64,000 bases of DNA from Streptomyces sp. S.PB5 (GCF_030403745.1 NZ_JAQMWP010000004.1:62001-126000); one strand, 5' to 3'; numbered from the stretch's first letter, positions 26,895 to 36,220 are shown. The notes: generated from the letters alone by a model not told the origin. Made by a program: numbers and translations.

Positions 26895-28259
26895 GTGAGT
26901 GGTGTGTCTGTGGTTGGGGTGAGCAACCTTGAGGGTGTGGGGGGCTTCGGTGGTCCTTCGGATGAGTGGGTTGCTTCGTTGCAGGAGCGGTCGCCAAGTG
27001 CTCTGACTGCGGCTGAGCTTGATGGGCTTGATCCGGGACGGATGAGTGCGCGGGGGCGTATTGATGCGCTCGTCGTGATCGAGCAGCACCTTGCCTGGTT
27101 GCAGGCCAAGCAAGTTGAGGTGCTGGCTGCTGTCGCTGCCTCCACCGAGACTCCCGAGGCTGTGGTCCTTGATGCGGGTGGGACTCTCAGTGATGTCTTC
27201 TCGGCCTCCTGGGATGGGGCCGTTGAAGAGGTTGCCTGTGCGTTGAGGCTGGCCAATCAGACCGCTGCGCAGCGGCTGAATACCGCGACGTCGCTCGTGG
27301 GGCGGCATGAGGCGACGACGCGGTTGTTGGGGGAGGGGCGGATTTCCTATCTGCAGGCCATGGTTGTGGCCGAGCAGCTGGACGTGGTGGACGACGATGT
27401 GGCTGGGCAGGTTGAGGCCGTTCTTGTAGAGAAGATGCCTTCGTTGGCGGTCGGGCAGACTCGGGCTGCGTTGCGTCGGGCGATTCATCGTGCCGATCCG
27501 CAGGGGGCTGAAGCGCGGCATCAAGTGAGGGTGCGGGAGCGGAGGGTCACGCATCGACCGGACGAAGACGGCATGGCGTTGTTCGGTGCGGTGTTGCCCG
27601 CTCAGCAGGCCGCGCTCATGGAGCAGGCCGTGGATGCGCGTGCGCTGGGGTACGAGCGGGACGGTCGGACTCTGGAGCAGAAGCGGGCCGATGCCCTGTT
27701 CGACCTGGTCGTCAATCAGCCTGGGGCTTCGGTTGCCGGGGAGGCTCGGGGTGGGCGTTCCTCGGTGGTGGTGCAGGTGACCGTTCCCTTCGACATCTTG
27801 TCGGGGGCGGAGGACGGGCCTGCTGAGCTCAAGGGGTACGGGCCCATCGCCGCTGGACAGGCACGGGAGTTGGCCTTCGCGCCGGGGAGTGTGTGGCGGC
27901 GGTTGTTGACCCAGCCTGAGACCGGGTTGCTGGTGAAGACCGATCCGACCAGCTATCGGCCCACCGCTGAGACGGAGCGGCATGTTCTTTCCCGGGATCA
28001 GTACTGCGCCTTCCCCAGCTGTCGGATGCCCGCCCATCGGTGCGATCTGGATCATGTGCAGCCGTTTGATCATCGGCATCCGGAGCGTGGTGGACAGACC
28101 ACCCCGGAGAATCTGCAGCCGTTGTGTCGTAGGCATCATCGGCTCAAGACTCATCATCCGGGGTGGCGAGTCACCCGGGATCCCCATAGTGGGATTGCGA
28201 GTTGGACCTCCCCGACCGGGCACACATACGCGAACACCCCGCCCGTTTATCGGGAGTGA
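26895..28259 (+). CDS. DUF222 / HNH endonuclease (13E12-repeat family)
   Basis: 454 residues. The N-terminal 300 are DUF222 (LTAAELDGLDPGRMSARGRI, FQ-poor helical region, EQAVDARALGYERDGRTLEQ). The C-terminus is an HNH nuclease: RDQYCAFPSC, HRCDLDHVQPFDH, PENLQPLCRRHHRLKTH, with both zinc Cys pairs and the HNH residues intact. The family is abundant in actinobacteria, partly as REP13E12-like mobile elements in mycobacteria; its function is unsettled. Start GTG 26895 follows a GGGGGG stretch; GTG 26904 is possible. An operator-like palindrome and a long hairpin element lie upstream. Codon use is somewhat less GC-biased than that of its neighbours. Confidence 0.88.
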   Translation: MSGVSVVGVSNLEGVGGFGGPSDEWVASLQERSPSALTAAELDGLDPGRMSARGRIDALVVIEQHLAWLQAKQVEVLAAVAASTETPEAVVLDAGGTLSDVFSASWDGAVEEVACALRLANQTAAQRLNTATSLVGRHEATTRLLGEGRISYLQAMVVAEQLDVVDDDVAGQVEAVLVEKMPSLAVGQTRAALRRAIHRADPQGAEARHQVRVRERRVTHRPDEDGMALFGAVLPAQQAALMEQAVDARALGYERDGRTLEQKRADALFDLVVNQPGASVAGEARGGRSSVVVQVTVPFDILSGAEDGPAELKGYGPIAAGQARELAFAPGSVWRRLLTQPETGLLVKTDPTSYRPTAETERHVLSRDQYCAFPSCRMPAHRCDLDHVQPFDHRHPERGGQTTPENLQPLCRRHHRLKTHHPGWRVTRDPHSGIASWTSPTGHTYANTPPVYRE

Positions 28260-28278
28260 GCCCGGAAGGGCCTTCGCG

Positions 28279-28701
28279 TCACACAAACGCCCATATCGCC
28301 AGGACGACGCCGAAGAGGCACAGGCCCACCCCGCTCCACAGGCTGGAGACCGGGCCGGCTGTTTTGTGTGTGCCCGTCACCACCATGCGGCGGGGGTCCT
28401 CCGGGTCGTAGCGGACCGTGACCTGGAGGCCGACCTCCAGGTCGAGTACGTACTCCGCGTTGAGTGGAGCCCGGCGGTAGGTCTGGGCCCTCGGGCCTGC
28501 CTGGTAGCGGACCTGGGCGGGGTGGAGCGTGGGGCCCTCGCGGCGGGGGCCCCGGACTACCTCGCCCTTGGCGCGGGTGCCCGGGACGCCCAGGAGGCGA
28601 AGGCCCCGGTGGTTGTGGAGGGCCACGTGGATGATCTTCAGGCCGGTGCCCAGCCAGAGGGCGGCGAACAGTAACGCGACTGTCAGACCCGGCTGGGACA
28701 T
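28279..28701 (-). CDS. DUF3592-like small membrane protein
   Basis: 140 residues from ATG 28701. It has an N-terminal membrane helix (LTVALLFAALWLGTGLKIIH), a central globular part with the VRYDPEDPRRMVV motif typical of DUF3592 proteins, and a C-terminal membrane helix (VGLCLFGVVLAIWAFV). Function is unknown; DUF3592 proteins are small membrane proteins common in Streptomyces. It converges with the HNH gene, 19 bp apart, and stands alone. Confidence 0.72.
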   Translation of the reverse strand: MSQPGLTVALLFAALWLGTGLKIIHVALHNHRGLRLLGVPGTRAKGEVVRGPRREGPTLHPAQVRYQAGPRAQTYRRAPLNAEYVLDLEVGLQVTVRYDPEDPRRMVVTGTHKTAGPVSSLWSGVGLCLFGVVLAIWAFV

Positions 28702-28739
28702 GTGCGGTCCCCTCCCCCCGCTGGCCACCGATCTCAGCG

Positions 28740-28830
28740 GCCAGCCCCACCATCCGGTTTCACCGACCGGCCGGTCTCAGCGTCCAACCCCACCGACCGG
28801 TCTCCCCGACCGACCCCACCGACCGACCTC
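28740..28830. repeat. Degenerate CCCACCGACCGG tandem repeats
   Basis: About four imperfect copies of (C)CACCGACCGG with variable linkers lie between two minus-strand genes. No gene is seen here. Confidence 0.5.
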
Positions 28831-28857
28831 AGCCACCGCCCCCTGTCGAGCCCGCCG

Positions 28858-29874
28858 CTACACCCCCACCCCATGGCACTCCCCATAAACCCGCCCCGAC
28901 CCGCACCAGCACACCGCCCCCCGCTGCGGCGGCCACGCCACCGCCCGGCCTCGGGCCGCCAGCGTCGTCGCGTACTGCGGGAGCAGTGCCCCGTCCGCCG
29001 GGGAGGCGCCCTCTGAGGCGGCGAAGGCCTCGTAGGAGGGGACCGTGCCTGTGACGATGCCCAGGTTGGGGGTGCCGGAGGCGGCGAGTTCCCGTAGGGA
29101 GGCCTCTATCGTCGTGAGGTGCTGGTCGTGGGAGGGGTACTCCTCGGACAGGGACGGGTAGGCCGTGACCAGTTCTGTCAGTTCTTCTGCGGGCCAGTGG
29201 AGGACCGCCACCGGGAAGGGGCGGGACAGGGCCTCGCGGTAGGTGCCCAGTTCCGCGCGGATGCGGGAGATCTCCGCCGCCAGTTCCGCCGGGTTGTCGG
29301 AGCCCAGGGACCAGACTCGCTTGGGGTCGTGGAGTTCGTCCAGGGGGACGGGGGAGGTGTGGAGGGTGTCCGCCAGCATGTCCCACTCGTCGTGGCCGAC
29401 GCCGAGCATGCGGCGGACGCGGTGGCGGCCGAAGAGGAGGGGGTGGGTGGAGTACGGGGCTTCAGTGCCCTCCGTCAGGAGTGCTCGGGCGCCCTCCGTG
29501 AAGGTCTCCTGGGCCGCTTCCAGCTCGTCGTGCGCCTCCAGGGCCTCGGCGACGATCACCCAGGGTGCCGGGTCCTGGGGGGATGCCGCCCGGACGCCGT
29601 CGATGATGGCGCGGGCCTCCGCCTCGTGGCCGTACTCCCAGAGGTTGGAGGCCTTGAGGGCCCGTACCAGATAGGGGTTCTCCAGGCCGGTCTGCGTTGC
29701 CAGGAGGCGGTCGTAGAGGGCGGTTGCCGCGGGGCGGTCGCCGGAGAGTTCCAGGTGGGCCGCGGCCTGCAGGAGCAGGGCTTCGGCGTCCTCGGGATAC
29801 AGGCCGGCGGTTCGCTCCAGGCGTGCCGCTTCGGCGGTGTGGTCGACGTTCTCGGCAGGCGTGTCGGGGCGCAT
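28858..29874 (-). CDS. TPR-like protein with C-terminal SEC-C motif
   Basis: 338 residues from ATG 29874; upstream in-frame sequence is Pro/Arg-rich and unlikely to be coding. The N-terminal 170 residues are TPR-like helical repeats (EDAEALLLQAAAHLELSGDR, ALKASNLWEYGHEAEARAII). The C-terminus ends in CWCGSGRVYGECHG, a SEC-C type zinc-binding motif as found in SecA and many adaptor proteins. Likely a cytoplasmic scaffold or adaptor; specific function unknown. Confidence 0.75.
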   Translation of the reverse strand: MRPDTPAENVDHTAEAARLERTAGLYPEDAEALLLQAAAHLELSGDRPAATALYDRLLATQTGLENPYLVRALKASNLWEYGHEAEARAIIDGVRAASPQDPAPWVIVAEALEAHDELEAAQETFTEGARALLTEGTEAPYSTHPLLFGRHRVRRMLGVGHDEWDMLADTLHTSPVPLDELHDPKRVWSLGSDNPAELAAEISRIRAELGTYREALSRPFPVAVLHWPAEELTELVTAYPSLSEEYPSHDQHLTTIEASLRELAASGTPNLGIVTGTVPSYEAFAASEGASPADGALLPQYATTLAARGRAVAWPPQRGAVCWCGSGRVYGECHGVGV

Positions 29875-30060
29875 GGGGGACACCGTACTGCCGTTGGCTG
29901 ACAGAGGAGAGATATACGCAGGCCAGGACGTTCGGGGAGGGGGAGTCCGGTCCGGTCTCGTGCTCGGTCGGGGCCGAGCCGGTCTCTGTAGGGTGCAGGC
30001 ATTGGGCGCGGGCATGACACGGGGGGGTACGACGATGACGTACGGGCTCGGGGGTGCGGC

Positions 30061-30846
30061 GTGGCAGTGACGGGAGTTTCAGGCACGGAGCCGCGGTCTG
30101 CGGCGCGGGTGCGGGGTGCCGGGTTGCTGCTCGTCCTGTTGTCGCTGGTGCCGGCTCTCGGCGGGTATCTCGTGCTCTCCGTCTGGGTGCCCTCCGACAT
30201 GGAGCGGCGTCAGGACTATCTGGCCGCCGAGCCGTGCCTCGGTCCGGCGGAGACGGAGACGGAGACGGAGGCGGGAGCGAGGGCGGAGGCAGCGGAGGAC
30301 TGTGTGCTCACCGTTGCCTTTGTCGTCGAGCGGACGAAGAACGACAAGCGGGGGAAGGGTTCCAGCTATACGGCGACCCTGAGCTCTTCCGTCTGGAACG
30401 GGACCGTGTCCTTCGGTGACCCGGACCCGGTGCTCGAGCGGCTCGTGCCGGGGGACCGGGTGACCGGCACCGTCTGGCGGGGGCAGGTCATGACGGTCGG
30501 CAAGGGGGAGTTGCGGCAGAACACCTCCGACGCGCCTCGTGACGAGCCGCAGTTCGGGGTCGGCGTCGGCACGTTCCTGGAACTGGTCGCCGCTCTGGGG
30601 CTCTGGTTCGGTGCGGTGCGGATCGTCCGGCCTCGCGATGTCGCGCCCCTCACCTGGCGGCCGCTGGGCAGGACGCTGCTGATCGTCACGGGGATCGCCG
30701 GTCTCGTCGTGGCGCTGGTGTCCGTGTGGATCGGTGTTCCGTACTGGGTCGTGCCCGGTGTTCTCGTGGCGATCGTGGGGGTCACGGCCTGGCAGTTGTA
30801 CAAGCACCACCGGCAGGAGGGTGCGGTGCCCGGGGCCGATGGGTGA
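30061..30846 (+). CDS. Predicted membrane protein, function unknown
   Basis: 261 residues from GTG 30061. It has one N-terminal membrane helix (GLLLVLLSLVPALGGYLVLS), an extracytoplasmic domain with two Cys, and three C-terminal membrane helices (FLELVAALGLWFGAV, LIVTGIAGLVVALVSVWIG, YWVVPGVLVAIVGVTAW). An ETETETE stretch is encoded by a GAGACG hexamer repeat near 30249, a possible slippage site. It was not recognised as a family member. It converges with the GH30 gene. Confidence 0.65.
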   Translation: MAVTGVSGTEPRSAARVRGAGLLLVLLSLVPALGGYLVLSVWVPSDMERRQDYLAAEPCLGPAETETETEAGARAEAAEDCVLTVAFVVERTKNDKRGKGSSYTATLSSSVWNGTVSFGDPDPVLERLVPGDRVTGTVWRGQVMTVGKGELRQNTSDAPRDEPQFGVGVGTFLELVAALGLWFGAVRIVRPRDVAPLTWRPLGRTLLIVTGIAGLVVALVSVWIGVPYWVVPGVLVAIVGVTAWQLYKHHRQEGAVPGADG

Positions 30847-30924
30847 GCGGACCTTCGTGGTGCCGGTCGGAGCGGCCGGGGGTCAGGTCCCCGAGCGCTC
30901 CGACCGGAGACGAGGCTGACCGGG

Positions 30925-32397
30925 CTAGATCGTCACCCCGTCGATCTGGATCGTCTGCACCGCCTTCGCCGCGAACGGCACCGCCACCGACTTCCCGCTC
31001 AGATACGTGTCCGAGTACGACCGGTACGCGTCCCCGCCCGTCGTCACCGTGTTCCAGCGGGGGACCAGGCCGCCCGTCCCGCCGGTCACCGTGGTGAAGT
31101 TGGAGAGGTTGAAGGTCAGGGTCTGGGCCGAGGTCGAGGTGTTGAGGGCCACGATGACCAGGCGCTTCGCCGTCGCGTCGTATGCCGCCGTCGCATAGCT
31201 GACGCCGGTGTCCAGGATGCGCATGCCGGGGCGGATGTGGCGGCTGAACTGGGCCAGCACGTAGTACTTCCGCTCGATCGCGCCTGCCTGCAGGGTGCTC
31301 GCGTCGTACTTGATCACGCCCCAGCCCGCGGTCGGGTCCATGACCTGCCAGTAGACCCAGGCCGTCGGGTGCAGCCAGCGGAAGTCGTAGAGGAGGTTGA
31401 AGGCCATGGTGTAGCCGGTGCCGTCGCTGTCGCCGGTCTCGGAGTTCCACAGCTTCTTGCCGGAAGTGGTGACGACGTCCGTGTAGAGCAGGTCGCGGCG
31501 GCCGCCCGAGCCCTGGTAGCCGTGGACGTTGACCTGGTTGACGTACCCCTTGGTCGTGGCGCTGAAGGAGTTCCAGGTGGTGCGGGCGAGGTCGTAACTC
31601 GTCTCGTCCGAGGCCGAGATCCGGACGCCCGACAGGCCGCGGTTGTTCAACTCGCTGCGCAGGTAGGGCAGTACGGCCGCCTGGACCGTCGCGTCCATGT
31701 GGCAGCCCTCCTGGGTGCCGGTGGCGGTCCACCAGGACGACGAGGGCTCGTTGAAGGGGTCGACGGTCGCGAAGTTCACGCCCCAGTTGTTCCTGGCGTA
31801 CAGGGCGACGGCGGCGAGGTGGGAGGCGTGCTGGCGGTAGTTCCAGGACTGGAGGTTGTTGCCGCCGTCGGAGGCGCCGGAGGGGTTGTGGTTCAGGCAC
31901 ATCCACCACATCGGCGAGTTGGCGAACAGCTCGGTCGTCGCTCCGCGCGCCACCGCCTTGGTCAGCATCGCGCGCTGGGTGGCGTCCGCGGTCCAGTCCC
32001 AGGCGGAGGAGGCGGGGTCCTCGTTGTTCCAGTCCTGCCAGTAGCCCTCGATCTGCTTGAAGGCGGGGATGTTGGCGGAGGTCACCATCGACTCGCCGCT
32101 CACCGTGTTCCAGCTGCACGCGCCCAGGTTGTAGCGGGCGATGTTCATGCCGAGGCCGGGGAGCGAAGTGCCGTTGTACGTCGTCGACCTGGTGGTGAAG
32201 AACAGGTCGGCGAAGTCGTCCCGGGCACCGAAGACGTTGGCCCACCAGGCGAGGGAGGTGCCCCAGCCCTCCCAAGTGCCGTATGACGTGCCGGGGTTGA
32301 CGGCGATCGTGGCGTCCGCGCGTGCGGTGCCCGTCGCCAGCGCGCTGCCGAGGAGGGTGCCTCCTGCGGCTGTCAGCAGCGTTCTGCGTCGGATCAT
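30925..32397 (-). CDS. Tat-exported GH30 glycosidase (endo-beta-1,6-galactanase-like)
   Basis: 490 residues. Twin-arginine signal MIRRRTLLTAAGGTLLGSAL ends at TARADA. The mature part is GH30 subfamily 5-like: GWGTSLAWWANVFG, NIARYNLG, acid/base Glu in VDPFNEPSSSWW, nucleophile Glu in KLWNSETGDSDG, then a C-terminal beta domain (LVIVALNTSTSAQTLTFNLS). The family includes the Streptomyces endo-beta-1,6-galactanase that acts on arabinogalactan side chains; other beta-1,6-glycanase specificity is possible. No CBM or dockerin is fused. A monocistronic gene with a 600-bp upstream region. Confidence 0.88.
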   Translation of the reverse strand: MIRRRTLLTAAGGTLLGSALATGTARADATIAVNPGTSYGTWEGWGTSLAWWANVFGARDDFADLFFTTRSTTYNGTSLPGLGMNIARYNLGACSWNTVSGESMVTSANIPAFKQIEGYWQDWNNEDPASSAWDWTADATQRAMLTKAVARGATTELFANSPMWWMCLNHNPSGASDGGNNLQSWNYRQHASHLAAVALYARNNWGVNFATVDPFNEPSSSWWTATGTQEGCHMDATVQAAVLPYLRSELNNRGLSGVRISASDETSYDLARTTWNSFSATTKGYVNQVNVHGYQGSGGRRDLLYTDVVTTSGKKLWNSETGDSDGTGYTMAFNLLYDFRWLHPTAWVYWQVMDPTAGWGVIKYDASTLQAGAIERKYYVLAQFSRHIRPGMRILDTGVSYATAAYDATAKRLVIVALNTSTSAQTLTFNLSNFTTVTGGTGGLVPRWNTVTTGGDAYRSYSDTYLSGKSVAVPFAAKAVQTIQIDGVTI

Positions 32398-32998
32398 GGC
32401 TGTCCTTCTCCGCCTCTCCGTGGGGCCCGACTCCCTGTCCCTGAACAGGGAGTCGAGCTGAAGTCGAGCTGAAGACGTAGTGGCTCGCCCTCGCCTCCCC
32501 CGCGTGCCATCACGAAGCATCGGGTGTGGTGCGTGGGGTTGTCGAGAGGTGTGACAGCGCTTTCTTTCTATCCGGATTTCTATTTCTCCAACGGTTATGA
32601 GAAGGGGTGGTGGTTGGTGACGGCCGGCCGGCCGGCCAACCGACCGGCCGGGGCGGGCCGGGGTTGCGGGTCGCGGGCCGCGGGTCTTTCATCCGGTGCA
32701 CGGATCTGACGCATTTCTCCGGCAGCGAGGGCATCGCCACCGCCGCCGCCCGGCAGCGTCGCGGCGATCCCGGCGCCCGGGAGGCCGATCATCGAGACCG
32801 AGGCCGCCAGGAAGCATCCAGGCCCGCGGTGTCAGTACGGCACGGTTGCCACGAGGGGCGCCACCACTGCCTTCGCATCCGCGACCGTCCTGAGGGTCCC
32901 GACGGCGTCCCGTCGCAGCTCTGGTGACTTGAGGGGGCAGCGCTTATGGTGCGGCCCGGTGAGGTTCGGCGTGCACGGGCGGAGGGCGGTGTACGGCC
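32398..32998. other. Intergenic between GH30 and sortase genes
   Basis: No gene supported. On the GH30 side there is a short direct repeat GTCGAGCTGAA (twice between 32450 and 32474) and GACAGCGCTTTC (32553-32564), whose AGCGCT core resembles LacI-family operators of carbohydrate genes. The middle is a GGCCGGCCGG-rich palindromic stretch (32622-32658). The operator idea is weak. Confidence 0.3.
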
Positions 32999-33826
32999 AT
33001 GAGGGTCCCCGTCGTGCAGCACAGCACCCGGCGCCGGAACGCCCGTCGGCGGCGCGTGCTGTGGACCGGGGGCGAACTCCTCGTCACCGCAGGGGTGTTG
33101 CTGCTGCTCCTCGTCGTGCACCAGCTGTGGTGGACCAATCAGGAGGCGAGGCGGGGCGCCGAGCGCCAGGTGGAGGCGCTAGAGCGGGAGTGGGGGAGCG
33201 GGGCGGGCGGCTCACATGCCGTCTCCGGGCCCGAGGGCTCCGATCCTGAAGCCGTTGATCCCGAAGCCCTCGATCCCGAAGCTCCCGATCCCGGGGCCGC
33301 GTCCGAGGAGACCTCCCGCACGGGCACCTCACCGGACGGCCGGTCGGCCACCACCCGCCGGACGCAGCCCAGTTGGTCCCGGGCCTACGCCATCCTCACC
33401 ATCCCCCGTCTCGGCCTCCGTGTCCCCGTGGCCGAGGGCATCGGGAAAAGGGACGTCCTCAACAAGGGATACGTCGGCCACTACCCCGGCACCCAACAGC
33501 CGGGCCAGGCAGGCAACTTCGCGCTCGCCGGGCATCGCAACACCCACGGCGAGCCCTTCCGGTACCTCAACCGGCTCGCGCCCCGGGACACCATCGAGGT
33601 CGAGACCAGGGACGCCGTCTACACGTACGCCGTGGACAAGACCCTCGCCCAGACCTCGGCCCGCGACTCGGGAGTGCTGAGCGAGATCCCCCGCTCGACG
33701 GTCCACCCCTCCCGCGGGTACGGCCAGCCCGGCTACTACCTCACGCTCACCACCTGCACACCGGAGTACACGTCCCGGTACCGGCTGGTGGTCTGGGGCA
33801 AGCTCACGTCGATGCGGCCCCGCTAG
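32999..33826 (+). CDS. Class E sortase
   Basis: 275 residues. N-terminal membrane anchor (LLVTAGVLLLLLVVHQLWW), a Pro/Asp-rich linker with DPEA repeats, and a sortase domain: ILTIPRLGLRVPVAEG, catalytic His in ALAGHRNTHGEPF, catalytic Cys in LTLTTCTPEYTSRYRL with the conserved Arg. Class E sortases of Streptomyces attach LAXTG proteins such as long chaplins to the wall. A substrate candidate with LARTG lies about 9 kb away. Start ATG 32999 has GGAGGG about 12 bases upstream. Confidence 0.88.
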   Translation: MRVPVVQHSTRRRNARRRRVLWTGGELLVTAGVLLLLLVVHQLWWTNQEARRGAERQVEALEREWGSGAGGSHAVSGPEGSDPEAVDPEALDPEAPDPGAASEETSRTGTSPDGRSATTRRTQPSWSRAYAILTIPRLGLRVPVAEGIGKRDVLNKGYVGHYPGTQQPGQAGNFALAGHRNTHGEPFRYLNRLAPRDTIEVETRDAVYTYAVDKTLAQTSARDSGVLSEIPRSTVHPSRGYGQPGYYLTLTTCTPEYTSRYRLVVWGKLTSMRPR

Positions 33827-33896
33827 ACACACATGCGCCCGCCGGGAACGGCCGGCAGCGGTCGCCGACGGCTGGTCGGCCCCCGCGCGGTGTCGC

Positions 33897-33902
33897 TAAC
33901 GT
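33897..33902 (+). promoter_or_regulatory. -10 box of a probable leaderless promoter
   Basis: TAACGT lies six bases before the DUF1707 gene ATG (33909), and no ribosome-binding site is present. That is the layout of leaderless transcripts in actinobacteria. Confidence 0.45.
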
Positions 33903-33908
33903 GGCCGC

Positions 33909-34448
33909 ATGCCGGACGACCTGCCCCATCTGCGGGCCTCGCACGAGGACCGGGACCGTGTCGTGGAGGTGCTGCGGGTCGCCGCCGGGGACGGCCGTCT
34001 CGACGCCGAGGAACTCGACAGCCGGCTGGAGAGCGCGCTGTCGGCCCGGACGCTCGGCGAGCTGGCGGAGCTCACCGCCGATCTGCCGGTCCCGCCCGCG
34101 GTCCGGGGCAAGGACGTGCTCGTGGTCGAGCAGCACGGCGGCAAGTTCGTACGGCGGGGGGTCTGGTCGGTGCCCGCACGCATCGAGCTGCGCACGCAAC
34201 TGTGCCGCGTCACCCTCGACTTCACCCACGCGGCGATCACCTCGGACGTCCTGCGCATCCAGACGGACATGGTGCACGGCAAGCTGGTCATCGTCGGCGC
34301 GCGGGACATCGTGATCGACACGGACGGGCTCAACCTCACCTACGCCGAGGTCAGGATCCGCCCCAGGAACACCGCGGCCGAGTCGCGTCCGCGCATCGAA
34401 CTCGCCGGCACGCTCCTGCACGCGAAGATCGTCGAACGGCGCTGGTGA
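33909..34448 (+). CDS. DUF1707 (SHOCT-like) domain protein
   Basis: 179 residues. The N-terminal 55 residues are DUF1707 (LRASHEDRDRVVEVLRVAAG, GRLDAEELDSRLESALSA), followed by a beta-rich C-terminal part repeating valine-rich strands (LVIVGARDIVIDTDGLNLTY), similar to cell-wall-active-antibiotic-response-like domains. There is no membrane helix. DUF1707 modules usually act as small interaction domains in membrane or envelope-stress proteins; function here is unknown. Confidence 0.8.
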   Translation: MPDDLPHLRASHEDRDRVVEVLRVAAGDGRLDAEELDSRLESALSARTLGELAELTADLPVPPAVRGKDVLVVEQHGGKFVRRGVWSVPARIELRTQLCRVTLDFTHAAITSDVLRIQTDMVHGKLVIVGARDIVIDTDGLNLTYAEVRIRPRNTAAESRPRIELAGTLLHAKIVERRW

Positions 34449-34757
34449 CTGACGTGAGCCGGCGACTCCGGGCGGCCATCGCCGGGTTGAGCTCCCTGCC
34501 GTAGGACCGCCTTGGGTCGCCGCCCGTGACTGGCGTGGGCCGCCGACATCCGGAACGAGCCGTCGAGGGCCGCTCCTCAGGATTGCCCTGGGACCGCCCG
34601 TGACTGCCGTGGGCTGCCAGGAGGAGAAGGGGACCGCAGAGGGCCGTGCTCCGAGGTCGGCCTGGAAGACCACGCACGACTCCCGACCGCTCCCGAACCC
34701 CAGAGGGACCCACCTCGACCCGCCTCCGGATCTTCCCCCGGATCTTCCCCGGCCCCT
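34449..34757. other. Convergent intergenic region with short direct repeats
   Basis: About 310 bp with no gene seen. It holds two near copies of CGCCCGTGACTG(G/C)CGTGGGC (34524 and 34597) and a doubled CGGATCTTCCCC (34732-34755). A terminator is expected, but no strong hairpin was identified. Confidence 0.4.
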
Positions 34758-36152
34758 CTAGGCCACCTTCTCCCGCAGCACCCCCACCAACACCCCCGCC
34801 ACCACCGCGAGCCCCGCCGAAACCCCCATCGCCACATCCGCACCCCGCGCCAGCCCCGCCCCCGACGACGTGGCGACGGCGATGGTCAGGGCCACCCCCG
34901 CGCACGATCCGATGTACCGGAAGGTCTGCTGTGCGCCCGACCCCATGGCCGCCCGTTGAGCCGGTACCGACTCGACGGCGAGCAGGGGCAGCGCGGCGTT
35001 CAGCAGGCCGCTGCCCACGCCCGCGACCACGAGGCCCGGCAGCAGTCGTGTCCAGGAGCCCGCGTCGAGCGCGCCCAGCATGGCGAGGACTCCGGCCGCG
35101 TGCAGCAGGAAACCGAGGGCGAGTTGGTGCCGCGGGGCCACCCGTCCCGACAGTCGGCGTGCCTGCAGCGCCACCGCGAAGGACAGCCCGGACCACAGCA
35201 GGAACAGCCAGGCCGTGTCCATCGCGGACATGCCCAGGGTGTTCTGGAGCAGGGCGGGCAGGAAGCTGAACAGGCCGATCACCGCGAGGCCCGTGAACAG
35301 TCCGCCGGAGGAGGAGGCGAGGAAACCGGGACGGCGCAGCAGCCCGAGGTCGATCATCGGCGTCGCGGTACGCCGTTCGACGGCGACGAAGAGGGCCAGC
35401 AGGGCGACGGTGGCCAGCAGCAACAGCCCCACGGGCGCCCGCAGCCAGCCGTCCCGGCCCAGGGTCAGCGCGGCGACCAGGGAGACCAGGGCCAGCCCGA
35501 ACGTGACGGCGCCCGCGAGGTCGGGGCGGCCGTCGCGCGGGGCGCGGGACTCGGACAGGGCCCGCACCGACAGGGCGCCGACGACGAGAGCGGCGGCGCC
35601 GAGAACGACGTATGCCACCCGCCAGTCCGGTATCGCGCCGACGACGAGCGGCCCCACCGCGATACCGCCGCTGACGAACGCGCCCCACACGCCGGTCGCC
35701 CGCAGCCGTCCGGCCGGGGTCGGGAAAGCGTGGACGAGGAGGCCGAGGCTGCTGGCGAGGAGGGCCGCGCTGGCGGCGCCCTGGGTGATGCGAGCCAGGG
35801 TGAACAGCCAGGTCGTGGAGGTGAAGGCGCCGAGGATCGTGGTGAGGCCGAGGGCGAGGGTGCCGGCGACGAAGATCCGGCGGCGGCCGTAGTCGTCGGC
35901 GAGGCTGCCGGCCACCAGCAGGAGGGCGGCGAGGCCGAGCGGGGTGCCGTTGAGGAGCCAGGCCTGCGCGGAGAGCGGGGTGTGCAGGGCGGCGGCGATG
36001 TCGGGGAGCGTGACCATCGGCGCGGTGTACGTCATGAGGGCCACGGCGGTGGCGGCGCTGGTCAGGGCGAGGGTCGCGGTTGCCCGTACCGGCTTCTGCC
36101 CGGGTGGCGTACTACGCACCTCGGGGAGGGTTCGTTCATTGAACCTAGTCAT
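34758..36152 (-). CDS. MFS efflux transporter, HxlR-controlled
   Basis: 464 residues with about 12 hydrophobic helices and the MFS loop motif GSLADDYGRRRIFVAG after helix 2, which places it in the drug:H+ antiporter group. The substrate is unknown. It is divergent from an HxlR regulator. ATG 36152 has no ribosome-binding site but lies seven bases after TACGGT (minus strand, 36165-36160), so the mRNA may be leaderless. One copy of a repeated operator falls inside the first codons and the other overlaps the -35 area, so repression by HxlR is likely. Confidence 0.87.
   Translation of the reverse strand: MTRFNERTLPEVRSTPPGQKPVRATATLALTSAATAVALMTYTAPMVTLPDIAAALHTPLSAQAWLLNGTPLGLAALLLVAGSLADDYGRRRIFVAGTLALGLTTILGAFTSTTWLFTLARITQGAASAALLASSLGLLVHAFPTPAGRLRATGVWGAFVSGGIAVGPLVVGAIPDWRVAYVVLGAAALVVGALSVRALSESRAPRDGRPDLAGAVTFGLALVSLVAALTLGRDGWLRAPVGLLLLATVALLALFVAVERRTATPMIDLGLLRRPGFLASSSGGLFTGLAVIGLFSFLPALLQNTLGMSAMDTAWLFLLWSGLSFAVALQARRLSGRVAPRHQLALGFLLHAAGVLAMLGALDAGSWTRLLPGLVVAGVGSGLLNAALPLLAVESVPAQRAAMGSGAQQTFRYIGSCAGVALTIAVATSSGAGLARGADVAMGVSAGLAVVAGVLVGVLREKVA
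36129..36145. promoter_or_regulatory. HxlR operator copy 1
   Basis: GGTTCGTTCATTGAACC, a near palindrome (GGTTC...TGAACC), inside the first codons of the MFS gene. A second copy lies 44 bp away. Confidence 0.6.
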
Positions 36153-36172
36153 GTGGAGTACCGTAGCAGGTC

Positions 36173-36189
36173 GGTTCGGTCATTGAACT
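36173..36189. promoter_or_regulatory. HxlR operator copy 2
   Basis: GGTTCGGTCATTGAACT, the second copy in the same orientation, 44 bp from copy 1 (four helical turns). It overlaps the likely -35 of the MFS promoter and precedes the HxlR gene. Confidence 0.6.
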
Positions 36190-36220
36190 AACCTGTCGCA
36201 AGCTGGCTGAGGTGGAGGAC

